The translations under genes were made by a program, and so were the position numbers. The notes under the pieces are model-generated. The model was not told the origin of the DNA and did no database searches. It was given only the letters and a program-made list of their open reading frames with translations. A DNA stretch of 64,000 nt from positions 3,782,001-3,846,000 of the forward strand of contig NZ_AFEJ02000001.1 in NCBI RefSeq assembly GCF_000238775.2. The letters are read 5' to 3'. Below, one piece after another: positions 17,419 to 26,833 of this stretch (position 1 is its first letter; each line of letters starts with the position of its first letter). Source of the DNA: Acaryochloris sp. CCMEE 5410 (GTDB lineage: Bacteria > Cyanobacteriota > Cyanobacteriia > Thermosynechococcales > Thermosynechococcaceae).

Positions 17419-17628
17419 TTAATCGCGGCAACCTGGCCAATGTTCTTCATCTTCAGGAGGTTGGTCAGCGACGATGGGGGTCAACGCACAATCGTTTTCT
17501 GAATCGACAAAAGCAGGCTCAGCCGTTTCTGTCACAGTGAGAAATGAACGCATAGCGTTAGCAGTGCTGGCAAAGACACTCACCAAGCTCACGGATAACA
17601 CCAAAATCACGATTTCTTTCATTCTCAT
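17419..17628 (-). CDS. Small exported protein, 69 residues
   Basis: The protein begins MRMKEIVILVLSVSLVSVFA followed by STANA, a clear Sec signal peptide with cleavage expected after ANA. The mature part of about 44 residues is acidic and has two cysteines (NDCALTPI and HWPGCRD) that could form a disulfide. I do not recognise the family. AAAGGG before the ATG supports the start. It is followed by the shared terminator at 17344-17387. Confidence 0.6.
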   Translation of the reverse strand: MRMKEIVILVLSVSLVSVFASTANAMRSFLTVTETAEPAFVDSENDCALTPIVADQPPEDEEHWPGCRD

Positions 17629-17839
17629 AACCCTTTAGACAGTTGGCTGAAGGATGGACTGATATGCATTGGAGGATCAAATTCTAGAAGATCTTCTCTT
17701 CAAATTTCAATCTATCCGTCAAACTTAACTCAGTTTATCCGTCAGCAATATAAATAGTCTACTCACTCATACTTTAGACCATGGGTCAATTTAAATAGTT
17801 CCCCATATTACTTAAGATACCCATAATTTATGGGCTAGG

Positions 17840-18958
17840 CTAACTGCGAATTTGAATCGGCATGATCAAATAGGTAATTTGACGACCCGACAAAGGCGAT
17901 AAAACCGCTGGCATAGTCGCCGAATTCATTTGCAGTTGTACTTCTTGGCTATCCAGTGCCTTTAAGCCATCACTCAAATATTTCACATTAAAGGCGATGT
18001 CTAAATCTTCTCCTGAGATTTGAGCTGGCAAACGTTCCTCTCCCATACCCAACTCAGGCGCCTCTGCTGATAGAGCCACATTCTGTTTAGCACTATCGAT
18101 CTTTAAACGAATAATATTATTTTTGCGGGCAGCTAATACCGCAATCCGTTCCACACTACTGAGCAACAGCTGCCGCTCCACTGTCACTTGCCGCTCAAAC
18201 TGCTTCGGTACGAGTTGAGGATAGGCTGGATATTGCCCTTCCAATAATCGACAGCTCAGGCGCTCCGTTCCTTGTTCGCCAATCAGTTCAAAAATGGCCT
18301 GATTGGTATCAAATCGTAGGGCTACATCGGCATTGACTCTTCCCAGCATCCGCTCTAGCTCTCGTAAGGCTTTCGCAGGTATGGTCATGGTCATGGGCTC
18401 TGGAGTGACGAGGTCAGGAAAGTTTGCGATCGCAAGTCGATGCCCATCCGTTGTTGCAAATTCAAACCCTGACTCTGAAGTATTCAGATGCAGCCCCGTC
18501 AGAATTTGTTTGCTTTCATCGGTGCTCGCGGCGAACAAAGTGGCCTGCAAACCCTCAAGAAACACGTCTATGGGAAGATCTAGGGCAGGTATTTCATCTA
18601 AACTCGGCAGTTCTGGAAATTCTTCCGCCACTAACCCCTGCATTTGGTAGTGGCCCGAATCGCAGGTCAACGTTATAGCTGTGTCATCAGTTTCGACTTC
18701 GATATCGCAGTTGGGTAAACGCGAGACAATATCGTTGAGAAACCGGGCTGGCAACGTTAAAGCGCCAGTTTCTTCGACGTCTGCAGCAATCCAAACTTGA
18801 ATTCCTAAACTCAAATCAAACACAGTCAAACCGAGGCGTTCGGCTTGAGCCGTCAATAAAACATTCGCCAGAACCGGGTGGGTAGGATTCGAAGGGACCA
18901 CTCGACTAAGGAGTGACAGCTTGGAATTTAGATCACTTTGCTGACAGACCAACTTCAT
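17840..18958 (-). CDS. dnaN: DNA polymerase III beta subunit (sliding clamp)
   Basis: This is the ring-shaped processivity clamp that tethers DNA polymerase III and many repair proteins to DNA. The start ATG at 18958 opens MKLVCQQSDLNSKLSLLSRV, the usual N-terminus; an upstream extension to 19030 adds residues with no family similarity. The three clamp domains follow, with TTDGHRLAIANF in the middle domain and the C-terminal YLIMPIQIRS typical of DnaN. At 372 residues the length is normal. It lies on the same strand as dnaA, with the DnaA-box cluster between them. Confidence 0.97.
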   Translation of the reverse strand: MKLVCQQSDLNSKLSLLSRVVPSNPTHPVLANVLLTAQAERLGLTVFDLSLGIQVWIAADVEETGALTLPARFLNDIVSRLPNCDIEVETDDTAITLTCDSGHYQMQGLVAEEFPELPSLDEIPALDLPIDVFLEGLQATLFAASTDESKQILTGLHLNTSESGFEFATTDGHRLAIANFPDLVTPEPMTMTIPAKALRELERMLGRVNADVALRFDTNQAIFELIGEQGTERLSCRLLEGQYPAYPQLVPKQFERQVTVERQLLLSSVERIAVLAARKNNIIRLKIDSAKQNVALSAEAPELGMGEERLPAQISGEDLDIAFNVKYLSDGLKALDSQEVQLQMNSATMPAVLSPLSGRQITYLIMPIQIRS

Positions 18959-19059
18959 AAGGCTTCTAGGGACTTCAACACTTTCTAAACTCTGGGAGCA
19001 ACATCGTAACATCATTGCCCTGTCCCTCAAAGTTGCAAGAAATGCTGGTCAAAAATCAG

Positions 19060-19490
19060 GTCTATCTATATTCTCCTCTTTTTAAATTTAAAATAATAGT
19101 AGTAATAGTAGGGGCTGTGGAAAATGTGGAAAAAGTAGAAAACCTCATTAAGAACAAGGCTTTAGCCGATCGCTCACCTGTGGAAAACCTGTGGAAAAGA
19201 TCGGGGGGTTTTCCACAGGTTGTGAATTAATATTTTTTTCTCCACAAGACCCCTTGGTTTTCCACAAAGTTTCACCCATGTTTTCCACAGAAAAATGGCG
19301 GTTTTCCACAGGGGTAAATAGGACGTTTAAAATTCTTGATGAAAGATTTAAGATTGTGTTTATAATTGCCTGTAATCATTGCCAAACAAAGGTTTCAAAG
19401 AATTATAGTCTTTCCTAAAGAAAATTTGCAGCCCGTCGTTCGGAACGCCTAATCATCCACAGGTTTTGCACAATATCCACAGTGTTCCTC
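19060..19490. other. Chromosomal replication origin (oriC) between dnaA and dnaN
   Basis: DnaA boxes of the cyanobacterial type TTTTCCACA cluster here. Complement-strand copies TGTGGAAAA lie at 19116, 19125, 19179 and 19190; plus-strand copies lie at 19209, 19258, 19281 and 19302. Weaker ones are TTCTCCACA at 19238, TCATCCACA at 19453, TTTTGCACA at 19464 and ATATCCACA at 19473. An AT-rich tract (about 19060-19096) next to dnaN is a candidate unwinding element. The flanking rpmH, dnaA and dnaN genes are the classical bacterial origin neighbourhood. Short open frames in this stretch run through the boxes and are not genes. Confidence 0.9.
19097..19111 (+). other. DnaA-trio-like repeat (TAG TAG TAA TAG TAG) in the origin
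   Basis: Five trinucleotides TAG/TAA run without a break, followed by GGGC and then two tandem DnaA boxes at 19116 and 19125, with an AT-rich tract on the other side. This is the order described for the basal unwinding system of bacterial origins: AT-rich, DnaA-trio, GC-rich, DnaA boxes. It predicts strand opening at the dnaN-proximal side. Confidence 0.7.
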
Positions 19491-19585
19491 TGGTATAGCA
19501 ATGACTACCAGAGTTCAATATCACTGGATTGCAGCACTTCGCCCTCTTCCCATTCGGGAGAGATAAATAACAAGCTGGCTTCCCC

Positions 19586-20953
19586 TTAGGGTTGGTTGGC
19601 CAGCTTAATCCGGTCACCTAACTGTCGTAGAGATTGGGCGAGTTCAGGATTTTTCTTTTGTAAGTCTGAGACTTTGTCACAGCTATACATAACCGTGGTG
19701 TGGTCTTTGCCACCGAATTCCTCGCCAATTTTTGGCAGGCTGAGGTCAGTATGCTGACGCATAAGATACATGCCAATTTGGCGGGCCATGCTAATTTCCC
19801 GGCGTCGAGAATTGCCTTTGAGATCATCAATCGAGATGCCATAGGTATCTGCGACGGCGTTAATGATGCTTTCGGGGGAAGCCGATATTTTGGCAGTCGG
19901 TGGATTGAGTACTGGAGCGATATTTTCCACATTCATGGGCAGTCCAGAAATGGAAATATAGGCCACTGCTCGAATGAGAGCGCCTTCGAGTTCTCGAATG
20001 TTGGAGGTATAGCTAGACGCAATATATTCAATGACTTCTCTAGGGAGGCGAATATTTTCGTATTCTGCTTTCTTTTGTAGAATGGCCATCCGTGTTTCTA
20101 AATCAGGGGGCTGAATATCTGCAATCAATCCCATGGAAAAGCGGGAACAGAGACGCTCCTGTAGCCGTGGAATTTGGCTGGGTGGACGGTCAGACGCGAG
20201 TACAACCTGCTTGCCTGCCTCATGCAGGGTATTGAAGGTATGAAAAAATTCTTCTTGGGTATATTCTTTGCCTTCAATAAATTGGATGTCATCGACCAAC
20301 ATCACATCTACAGCTCGGTAATGTTCGCGAAACTTTTGCATACCATCCTTGCGAATGGCGGCAATGAGATCATTGGTGAATTGTTCCGTAGAAATGTAGA
20401 AAATACGTGAGTTCGGCGAAATCTCTAGTCGGTAATGGCCGATGGCCTGCATTAGGTGGGTTTTTCCCAATCCAACACCGCCACAGAGAAATAATGGATT
20501 AAATTCGCGCCCTGGAGATTCTGCAACGGCTAAACAAGCGGCATGGGCCATGCGATTATTGGGGCCGACCACATAGCGAGAAAACACATATTTAGGATTG
20601 AGGCTGGCTTGTTGGCGTTGGCTAGTGTTGGTATTTTCCACTGGGCTAGAGGTGGGCGGTGGTGAGGCAACCTCCGGAGCTGAAATCGTAGCGTTGGAAT
20701 CCCCTTGGGCAATTTCAATTTGAATTTCGACGGGATGTCCCAAAATCTCATGGACGACATCTCGAATGGTTTTGACATAGTATTTCTGCAACCAATTCCG
20801 GGCAAACGGATTAGGCGTGCGAATCACCAGGCGATTCTCATCTAGCTGTTCAGCATTGGCGGTTTTAATCCAAGTTTCGAAAGTGGGGCGGCTGAGCTGA
20901 AGCTGCAAGCGCTCTAAAACTTGGCTCCAAAGAGTTTCAAGAGAAGTTTCCAT
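19586..20953 (-). CDS. dnaA: Chromosomal replication initiator DnaA
   Basis: This AAA+ ATPase of 455 residues binds the origin and opens it. Domain I starts [21 protein letters not shown] Ser/Pro-rich linker follows at about residues 90-125. The ATPase has Walker [17 protein letters not shown], Walker [21 protein letters not shown] and the arginine-finger region [10 protein letters not shown]. The C-terminal DNA-binding domain has the signature [17 protein letters not shown]. It is divergent from rpmH and its 3' end faces the DnaA-box cluster. Start ATG at 20953 agrees with the usual length. Confidence 0.98.
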   Translation of the reverse strand: METSLETLWSQVLERLQLQLSRPTFETWIKTANAEQLDENRLVIRTPNPFARNWLQKYYVKTIRDVVHEILGHPVEIQIEIAQGDSNATISAPEVASPPPTSSPVENTNTSQRQQASLNPKYVFSRYVVGPNNRMAHAACLAVAESPGREFNPLFLCGGVGLGKTHLMQAIGHYRLEISPNSRIFYISTEQFTNDLIAAIRKDGMQKFREHYRAVDVMLVDDIQFIEGKEYTQEEFFHTFNTLHEAGKQVVLASDRPPSQIPRLQERLCSRFSMGLIADIQPPDLETRMAILQKKAEYENIRLPREVIEYIASSYTSNIRELEGALIRAVAYISISGLPMNVENIAPVLNPPTAKISASPESIINAVADTYGISIDDLKGNSRRREISMARQIGMYLMRQHTDLSLPKIGEEFGGKDHTTVMYSCDKVSDLQKKNPELAQSLRQLGDRIKLANQP

Positions 20954-21105
20954 GGATTACCTCGACAGCAAGCTGAGCAACATTGAGCGTAAGGGGTTTC
21001 ATCCGGTCTGGCAAGAGTGGGTGATAAGATTGTAAACTATGGGTTCTGGGTCAAACGCTCGACCTAAATGCCTTGACCTTGTGAAATCTTTTGACTGAAT
21101 AAATT

Positions 21106-21243
21106 ATGACTAAACGAACCTTGGGCGGAACCTGCCGCAAGCGCAAAAGAACGTCTGGATTTAGAGCCCGGATGCGTTCTCAGAGTGGCCAAAATGTGAT
21201 TAGCTCTCGCCGACGTAAAGGTCGTAAGCGTTTATCCGTATAG
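21106..21243 (+). CDS. rpmH: Ribosomal protein bL34
   Basis: This 45-codon gene encodes [20 protein letters not shown] followed by [20 protein letters not shown] and KRLSV, the compact basic protein bL34 of the large ribosomal subunit. The T-x-R-T-L-G-G-T N-terminus is the cyanobacterial form. It starts the conserved rpmH-rnpA-yidC cluster, divergent from dnaA, in the ancestral arrangement next to the origin. Confidence 0.97.
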   Translation: MTKRTLGGTCRKRKRTSGFRARMRSQSGQNVISSRRRKGRKRLSV

Positions 21244-21305
21244 CGAAGAGTGAGTGAGCCGAAGGCTGCTGAACGTTTTGAATCCATGGGCATAACGCAG
21301 GCTAA

Positions 21306-21665
21306 ATGTTAGCAACCTCCCATCGACTCAAAAAAAACCGAGAATTTAGTGTTGTGTACCGTAAAGGTAAACGCCAAAGCACAAAATATTTGGTACTAAG
21401 AACCTATCGATCGGGTGTAAATTCACAAAAAAAACCAATACGAATTGGTTTTTCGATTAGCCAAAAAGTAAGCAAGCGAGCCGTCGTTCGTAATCGAATT
21501 AAGCGGCAGTTAAGAGCGGCATGTCGCCAGCTTCTGCCTGAATTACAGCCAGGTTGGGATGTCGTGATCGTTGTTCGGACAGCTGCCGTTCAGTGCGATT
21601 ACTTTCAATTTCTGCAACAATTAAGGAAGTTATTTGCAGACGCGGAGATTCTAAATGGGTATTAA
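21306..21665 (+). CDS. rnpA: Ribonuclease P protein component
   Basis: This 119-residue basic protein assists the RNase P RNA in cutting tRNA 5' leaders. The sequence shows MLATSHRLKKNREFSVVYRK and GKRQSTKYLVLR at the N-terminus. The family signature is SKRAVVRNRIKRQLRAACRQ, the RNR box that contacts RNA. It lies 62 bases after rpmH in the standard order. The following small membrane-protein gene starts inside its last codons (11-base overlap), which implies translational coupling. Confidence 0.96.
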   Translation: MLATSHRLKKNREFSVVYRKGKRQSTKYLVLRTYRSGVNSQKKPIRIGFSISQKVSKRAVVRNRIKRQLRAACRQLLPELQPGWDVVIVVRTAAVQCDYFQFLQQLRKLFADAEILNGY

Positions 21666-22056
21666 GGAGGAGGTCTACTTTGAAGGAGGACCTCATATTG
21701 GTGATTTAATCTTAAATTCTTTCTTAGCTTTAACTATATTTTTTATTCCTCTGACGATTGGTGCATTGGTCAGAGCCATTTGGCTACGGTTTCGGATTAC
21801 CAGCCGACGTGTAACAGTGAATGGGGGCTGGTTTGGACGTAGCCGGACTGACTTGGTCTATTCTGAAATTTCTGAAGTATCTGTGATTCCCAGAGGATTA
21901 GGCTTTTGGGGAGATATGCTGATTATTTTAAAAGATGGCAGTCGGATTGAATTGAAATCTTTGCCGAAATTTAGGGAAATTGCTGCCTATATAGAAGAGA
22001 GAGTGGAAGCAAAATCTCAGGCAAAATCCACCGTTGCGAGTGGGTCTGCATCTTAA
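21655..22056 (+). CDS. Membrane-associated PH-domain protein
   Basis: This 133-residue protein has a hydrophobic segment at residues about 18-44 (DLILNSFLALTIFFIPLTIG). It continues with a bacterial PH-like domain (DUF304 type): WLRFRITSRRVTVNGGWFGR, YSEISEVSVIPRG and FWGDMLIILKDGSRIEL. A charged C-terminal helix and a Ser/Ala tail end it. Genes of this kind lie between rnpA and yidC in many cyanobacteria, which suggests a membrane-biogenesis role, but no function is established from sequence. Its ATG overlaps the end of rnpA. Confidence 0.8.
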   Translation: MGIKEEVYFEGGPHIGDLILNSFLALTIFFIPLTIGALVRAIWLRFRITSRRVTVNGGWFGRSRTDLVYSEISEVSVIPRGLGFWGDMLIILKDGSRIELKSLPKFREIAAYIEERVEAKSQAKSTVASGSAS

Positions 22057-22305
22057 AAATTTGGGTTGGGCGATCCGCTCAGATTTCAACATTTGTTGCT
22101 CAGATGAGTATGATGGAAAAGATTGTCTCAGTTTGTGCTCAATCTTAAAATAGTATTGGGATTGGCTGGCTATTTGCCCACAGTATGTATTACCAGTAAA
22201 ATCATGCTTGTAAAGGCTAGAAGCTTTTATATTTCCTGGACACAGTGAAAAGCTCAGTCAACTCAGTATTTTGCTAATTTCCGCACTTAGGTCGGCTATA
22301 CACGA

Positions 22306-23520
22306 ATGAACTTTATTGGATTTATCTCGGACAACATTATGTTGCCGATCCTGGATTTTTTCTACGGGATCGTACCTAGTTATGGATTGGCCATCGTTGC
22401 CCTAACGCTGGTGATTCGCTCTGTTTTGTATCCGGTGAGTGCAGGCCAAATTCGCAATATGCGGCGAATGAAAGTCTCACAGCCGGTGATGCAAAAGCGC
22501 CAAAAGGAGCTGCAAGAGCGCTACAAAGATGATCCAGCGAAGCTGCAAGAGGAGCAAACCAAGCTATTTAAAGAGTTTGGTAATCCTCTTGCCGGATGTT
22601 TTCCGCTGTTAATCCAAATGCCGATTCTATTTGCGTTGTTTGCAACGTTGAGAGGATCGCCCTTCGCCAACGTTAACTATTCGGTGAACTTAAAAATTCT
22701 GCCCCAGGATAAGATTGCGGAAGTTCAGCCTGAGCCATTTACGACTAAATCACAGAATATTTTTGTGGCGGAGAAAACCCACTACCCTGTAGTGGGTATT
22801 GTGCCTTCTGGTAAAGAGTTAGGGGTGGGTCAATCTACTGACTTCCAGTTTCAAACGATTGGTGGGAAACCGCTCCAAGATATTATTCCTGAGTCTGAAG
22901 CTAACGATATCGTTCCTACTTGGAAGGTGATGAAGGGTGAAGATCGGGTCAGCATTGATGACAACGGTCATATTGTTGCCCTTCAACCCGGTGATGTCAC
23001 GATTCAAGGGACGTTGACTGGAATTGCCGCTGAAAAAGGGTTCTTATTTATTAAAGCCTTAGGTCGTGTGGGTGCTGTTGAGGGTGAAATCTTTACCACG
23101 ACAGATGATGGCGCTCAGTTCAACTCGGATGCCATCCATTGGGATATTTTGTTTATGGTGATTGGGTTTGGCGTATCTTTATACGTCAACCAGTTACTGT
23201 CAGGACAAAGCGGTGGTGACTCTGGGTCGCAGCAGCAAGCAATGAATAAGTATATGCCGGTGATGTTTTCCGGCATGTTTTTATTCTTCCCTTTGCCTGC
23301 GGGGGTGCTGTTGTATATGCTGCTAGCCAACATCTTCCAAACGGTTCAAAGCTATTTCTTGTCGAAGGAGCCTCTACCTGAGAATCTACAAAAAATTGTG
23401 GATGAACAAGAGCGTAAGAAAGCCAAAGAAGAACGGGCATCAAAAGTGGTGGCTGAAGATGGTGAGCGGGGTGCGCTACCCTTTGAACCTGAATACTCTA
23501 AAAAGAAAGCATCGAGTTGA
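22306..23520 (+). CDS. yidC: Membrane protein insertase YidC/Oxa1/Alb3
   Basis: This insertase folds membrane proteins, alone or with SecYEG, in plasma and thylakoid membranes. The first helix ([20 protein letters not shown]) is followed by the cytoplasmic helical hairpin ([20 protein letters not shown] and on). The second helix has [17 protein letters not shown], with the family proline/glycine pattern. Later helices are [20 protein letters not shown] and [20 protein letters not shown]. Between helices two and three is an insert of about 120 residues. Part of it ([20 protein letters not shown] and on) resembles a bacterial Ig-like group 2 fold. Length is 404. The 249 bases before it hold no gene. 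Confidence 0.95.
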   Translation: MNFIGFISDNIMLPILDFFYGIVPSYGLAIVALTLVIRSVLYPVSAGQIRNMRRMKVSQPVMQKRQKELQERYKDDPAKLQEEQTKLFKEFGNPLAGCFPLLIQMPILFALFATLRGSPFANVNYSVNLKILPQDKIAEVQPEPFTTKSQNIFVAEKTHYPVVGIVPSGKELGVGQSTDFQFQTIGGKPLQDIIPESEANDIVPTWKVMKGEDRVSIDDNGHIVALQPGDVTIQGTLTGIAAEKGFLFIKALGRVGAVEGEIFTTTDDGAQFNSDAIHWDILFMVIGFGVSLYVNQLLSGQSGGDSGSQQQAMNKYMPVMFSGMFLFFPLPAGVLLYMLLANIFQTVQSYFLSKEPLPENLQKIVDEQERKKAKEERASKVVAEDGERGALPFEPEYSKKKASS

Positions 23521-23525
23521 CGCCC

Positions 23526-24050
23526 ATGAGTGAGTCGAATGTTCAACGGGGACAAGAATGGTTGTCCAATTTGTTAGGCCATTTGGGAGTGGAGACTCCG
23601 GTCAGTATCGATAAGCCGGATATTGCCCAAACTAAGTTTAGAGATTTTGGTGGGTTCTGGTTGACCATTGATGATAGTGGCTTGTCCCCAGAGCAAGTTG
23701 ACTTACTCATTGGCAACAATGGCCGCATGCTGGATGCGATTCAATATTTGATTAATTCAACTTTGAATTTGGGCAAGGATAAAGAAGCCCGAACGGCCTA
23801 TACGATTGAGATGTCTGATGTTCGCGTCAACCGCTATGAAGAGTTGACGCAGCTCGCAGATAAAGCGGCTCAATCGGTTCGAGAAACCGGGCAAGAATAT
23901 GTGATGCCTCCGATTAATTCAGCGGAACGGCGGTTAGTCCATACGATTTTGTTTGATGAGTCGGATTTAGAGACGGTCAGCCGTGGTCAAGAACCCGATC
24001 GCCGTTTGGTGGTGATGCTGGCAGCGCATGAGGATGCTCAGGACGATTAG
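23526..24050 (+). CDS. Jag/KhpB-type RNA-binding protein (KH and R3H domains)
   Basis: This RNA-binding protein of 174 residues is routinely encoded just after yidC. The KH-like domain includes LSPEQVDLLIGNNGRMLDAI. The R3H domain includes VRVNRYEELTQLADKAAQSV, and PPINSAERRLVHTIL follows. The ATG at 23526, five bases after the yidC stop, is preferred over an overlapping TTG at 23517. Related proteins influence cell-wall synthesis and RNA stability. The N-terminal Jag domain of firmicutes is reduced here to a short helical stretch. Confidence 0.9.
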   Translation: MSESNVQRGQEWLSNLLGHLGVETPVSIDKPDIAQTKFRDFGGFWLTIDDSGLSPEQVDLLIGNNGRMLDAIQYLINSTLNLGKDKEARTAYTIEMSDVRVNRYEELTQLADKAAQSVRETGQEYVMPPINSAERRLVHTILFDESDLETVSRGQEPDRRLVVMLAAHEDAQDD

Positions 24051-24089
24051 ACGATTAAGTAGACAAGGGATGGAGAAAGGTGCCCCGCG

Positions 24090-24593
24090 ATGGACAAGGT
24101 TTACATCCCAGACATTGAAAATGCGCCTAAGCAGACCCTGGTTTTGGATGTTGATGAGTTTTTAACTGAACTTTCTTCCCTAACGACAGTGCAAGGGCAA
24201 GTTACCCTGATGCACCAGGGTAATTATCTTCAGGTGAGCAGCCAAGCAAAAACGATTGTGACTCTGAATTGCGATCGCTGTTTGCAGCAATATAATCATC
24301 GGCTGACAGTAGATGCCTCAGAGATGATTTGGTTATCGGCAGATGTCCCGGCAGATGAGCCTGGATTGGAAATTGAAGTCACCCTTGATGACCCGGTAGA
24401 AACATTATCTCCCCGAGGGTACTTTAGTCCTGAAGATTGGCTGTATCAGCAATTGAGTTTGCAATTGCCCCATCGCCAGCTTTGCGATCAAAACTGTGAA
24501 GGCTTATTGAAAGAGGCAGAGAAGATTGAGCAACCCGTTGATCGACGTTGGGCTGCATTGGAGTCTTTAAAAGAACAAATGCAGGGAAACTAA
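24090..24593 (+). CDS. YceD/DUF177 family protein
   Basis: This 167-residue protein belongs to DUF177. Members are linked to 23S rRNA accumulation and ribosome assembly in bacteria and chloroplasts. The conserved core is IVTLNCDRCLQQYNHRLTV, and a second cysteine pair lies in CDQNCEGLL, a likely metal site. It follows the KhpB gene by 39 bases and probably ends the rpmH-rnpA-yidC transcription block. Its stop overlaps the convergent moaE gene. The usual partner rpmF (bL32) is not next to it here. Confidence 0.88.
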   Translation: MDKVYIPDIENAPKQTLVLDVDEFLTELSSLTTVQGQVTLMHQGNYLQVSSQAKTIVTLNCDRCLQQYNHRLTVDASEMIWLSADVPADEPGLEIEVTLDDPVETLSPRGYFSPEDWLYQQLSLQLPHRQLCDQNCEGLLKEAEKIEQPVDRRWAALESLKEQMQGN

Positions 24594-25084
24594 GCGTTTT
24601 CCTGTTCACAGTCCCCAATATTGACCCAGCTACTAGAACCGTCGGCCCAGTGTTCTTTCTTCCAGATCGGGGCATTGTGCTTGAGGGTGTCGATGGCGTA
24701 TTGACAGGCGGCAAAGGCTTCGGCTCGGTGGGGACAGCCCACGGCGACGAGAACACTAATCTCGCTAATTTTGAGGTGGCCGGTGCGGTGATGGATGGCA
24801 ATTTGGTTAACGTCGGGCCAGCGTTGACGAATGTCTTGAGCAATGCCCTGGAAGACTTTTAGGGCCATGGGTTCGTAGGCTTGATATTCGAGGGAGAGCA
24901 CTGCTTTACCGTCCGTTTGGTCACGAACAGTGCCACTCATGACGACCACAGCGCCGTTATGGGGATGATCGGCTTGATGATATAGCTCCTCTACGTTCAG
25001 TGGAGCAAAGGTAATCAGAAAGTGATCGTCTGTAGAAGCAACAGAGGAAGTCATGGCGGGAGAAGGGCACTGCTTCTCTATCAT
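24590..25084 (-). CDS. moaE: Molybdopterin synthase catalytic subunit
   Basis: MoaE with MoaD inserts two sulfurs into precursor Z to make molybdopterin. The protein of up to 164 residues shows GAVVVMSGTVRDQTDGKAV, LSLEYQAYEPMA, IAIHHRTGHLKISEISVLVA and the catalytic-lysine region NAPIWKKEHWADGSS. The start may be the ATG at 25084 or the ATG at 25054 (MTSSVAST); family similarity begins only after both. No other moa gene is adjacent. LipB follows upstream on the same strand with a 19-base gap. Confidence 0.95.
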   Translation of the reverse strand: MIEKQCPSPAMTSSVASTDDHFLITFAPLNVEELYHQADHPHNGAVVVMSGTVRDQTDGKAVLSLEYQAYEPMALKVFQGIAQDIRQRWPDVNQIAIHHRTGHLKISEISVLVAVGCPHRAEAFAACQYAIDTLKHNAPIWKKEHWADGSSSWVNIGDCEQENA

Positions 25085-25103
25085 GACGGATTATCGTAAT
25101 GAC

Positions 25104-25832
25104 TTAATCAAGGGATGAAGGATAACGGGTAAAAGGCGCAGGACCATCTCGTCTTAGATTCAGATCAAACACCTGGGAAAACTGATGCAGCAGTGTGGTG
25201 GTGACCTTAGCACTGTCTAGATTGGGAATAAATTGCTCTAAGCTGCCGACGGCCCGATTCTGGATACCGCAAGGAACAATTTGGTCAAAGCCAGATAGAT
25301 CGGGGTTGAGATTGAGGGAAAAGCCATGCATGGTAATCCAGCGGCTGACTTTAATACCGATGGCTGCAACTTTGCGATTGTTTAGCCATACTCCTGTGAG
25401 TCCAGGAATACGGTCTGCTTTTAAGTCATAGATGCTTAACGTGCGGATAATCACTTCTTCTAGCTGCCGTAGATACCAGTGCAAATCCGTTTGATGGTGC
25501 TTGAGATTGAGAATGGGATAGCCGACGAGCTGACCCGGACAGTGATAGGTGACTTCTCCGCCCCGCTCAATCCGGTGCAGGGCATAGTCTGATTGGTCGG
25601 GATTGAATTTAAGAAAGTCTAAACTGGCACCCTGCCCCAGGGTATAAACAGGAGGATGCTCTAGCAGGAGTAATGTATCGGGAAGTTGAGGATTGTGAAT
25701 GCGATCACACACCAGTTGCCGCTGCCAATCCCACGCTTTTTGGTAGTCCACCAGACCCAGTTGGTACAGCCAACAGGGACGTTTAGGGAGAGATGAGTCC
25801 GAATCCTTAACCGATTGGTGAGATGAAATCAA
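25104..25832 (-). CDS. lipB: Octanoyl-[ACP]:protein octanoyltransferase
   Basis: LipB transfers octanoate from acyl carrier protein to lipoyl domains, the first step of lipoate assembly for pyruvate dehydrogenase and glycine cleavage. The conserved [51 protein letters not shown] with its catalytic lysine, and [16 protein letters not shown] are all present in order. At 242 residues the protein is of normal length. The ATG at 25832 gives a slightly long Ser-rich N-terminus. It may be co-transcribed with moaE. Confidence 0.96.
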   Translation of the reverse strand: MISSHQSVKDSDSSLPKRPCWLYQLGLVDYQKAWDWQRQLVCDRIHNPQLPDTLLLLEHPPVYTLGQGASLDFLKFNPDQSDYALHRIERGGEVTYHCPGQLVGYPILNLKHHQTDLHWYLRQLEEVIIRTLSIYDLKADRIPGLTGVWLNNRKVAAIGIKVSRWITMHGFSLNLNPDLSGFDQIVPCGIQNRAVGSLEQFIPNLDSAKVTTTLLHQFSQVFDLNLRRDGPAPFTRYPSSLD

Positions 25833-25979
25833 GGGTATTTCCGAGTAATCCTATGACGATAGCATTTAAGAATTATCACGGGATGCAAAGCAAGTTGAAG
25901 ACACGGTAGAACAGCACCCCCTTGCAGAAAACAAAGTGTTAGGGTGAGGTTAACACTGACCATTAGGGGAGGCAACCCT

Positions 25980-26618
25980 ATGAAGCTTGTTATTCACGGC
26001 AAGAATATTGAGATCACCGATGCCATTCGTGAATATGTCCACCAAAAGATAGAGAAGGCTGCCAATCATTATCAGAATTTAACGACCGAAATCGATGTGC
26101 ATCTATCGGTTGCTCGTAATCCTAGAATAACGACGAAACAAACTGCGGAAGTAACCCTATTTGTAAATGGTTCTGTCATTCGAGCAGAAGAAAGTTCAGA
26201 AAACCTATATGCCAGCATTGATCTGGTCGCCGATAAAATTGCTCGCCAGCTACGGAAGTATAAAGAGAAGCGGCAAACGAAAGGGCCAAACAAAGGCTCT
26301 AATCGGTCGAAAGCTGTTGCTCTCCAAACTCCAGAAGAGCAGCCACTTATTGGGGATCTAACGAGAGATCGTGCCCCTGAATTGCCCGAGGAAGTGGTGC
26401 GGTGTAAGTACTTTGCCATTTCTCCCATGTCCGTTCATGATGCCCTTGAGCAATTAGATCTGGTTGACCATGATTTTTATGTGTTTGAAAATGCTGACAC
26501 GGGTCAACTGAATGTGATTTACGAGCGCAATCATGGGGGGTATGGAGTGATTCAGCCTCGCCAAGGTAATCCCAGTAGCAATGGCCACGTGAAACAAGCT
26601 GATTTTCAAACTGCATAG
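25980..26618 (+). CDS. lrtA: Long-form ribosome hibernation promoting factor (LrtA/HPF)
   Basis: This 212-residue factor binds 70S ribosomes and drives 100S dimer formation in the dark or in stationary phase. The N-terminal S30AE domain starts at [20 protein letters not shown] and includes [21 protein letters not shown] basic linker ([15 protein letters not shown]) follows, then the C-terminal dimerisation domain [20 protein letters not shown] with [18 protein letters not shown]. The ATG at 25980 follows GGGGAGG and is preferred over the upstream frame to 25944. The cyanobacterial homologue was described as a light-repressed transcript. Confidence 0.95.
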   Translation: MKLVIHGKNIEITDAIREYVHQKIEKAANHYQNLTTEIDVHLSVARNPRITTKQTAEVTLFVNGSVIRAEESSENLYASIDLVADKIARQLRKYKEKRQTKGPNKGSNRSKAVALQTPEEQPLIGDLTRDRAPELPEEVVRCKYFAISPMSVHDALEQLDLVDHDFYVFENADTGQLNVIYERNHGGYGVIQPRQGNPSSNGHVKQADFQTA

Positions 26619-26641
26619 CTTTTTCTCAACCTAACGATATC

Positions 26642-26663
26642 AACCCCTGCTTTGTCAGGGGTT
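26642..26663 (+). terminator. Terminator hairpin after the hibernation factor gene
   Basis: AACCCCTG (26642-26649) pairs with CAGGGGTT (26656-26663) around a 6-base loop, 23 bases after the gene's stop. The T run after it is short (TTT with the stem end), so termination may be partial. Confidence 0.65.
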
Positions 26664-26833
26664 TAATGCTATGTATGGACTATCTTTATGGTTGATATAG
26701 AGAGGCCAATTTCGGCAAAGCCCCCTATTTGAGTACAATATTGCGGTTGCTTGAGTTGTGTCTTGCCCTGGGACTGGGCAGTCTATGAGTACACTTCCTC
26801 GCTTTCCAACCGATGACATCATGATGCGGATTT

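Noticed and set aside
19015-19418. Two overlapping open frames in the origin region
   Set aside because: They run through repeated DnaA boxes, and their apparent proteins are translations of the boxes.
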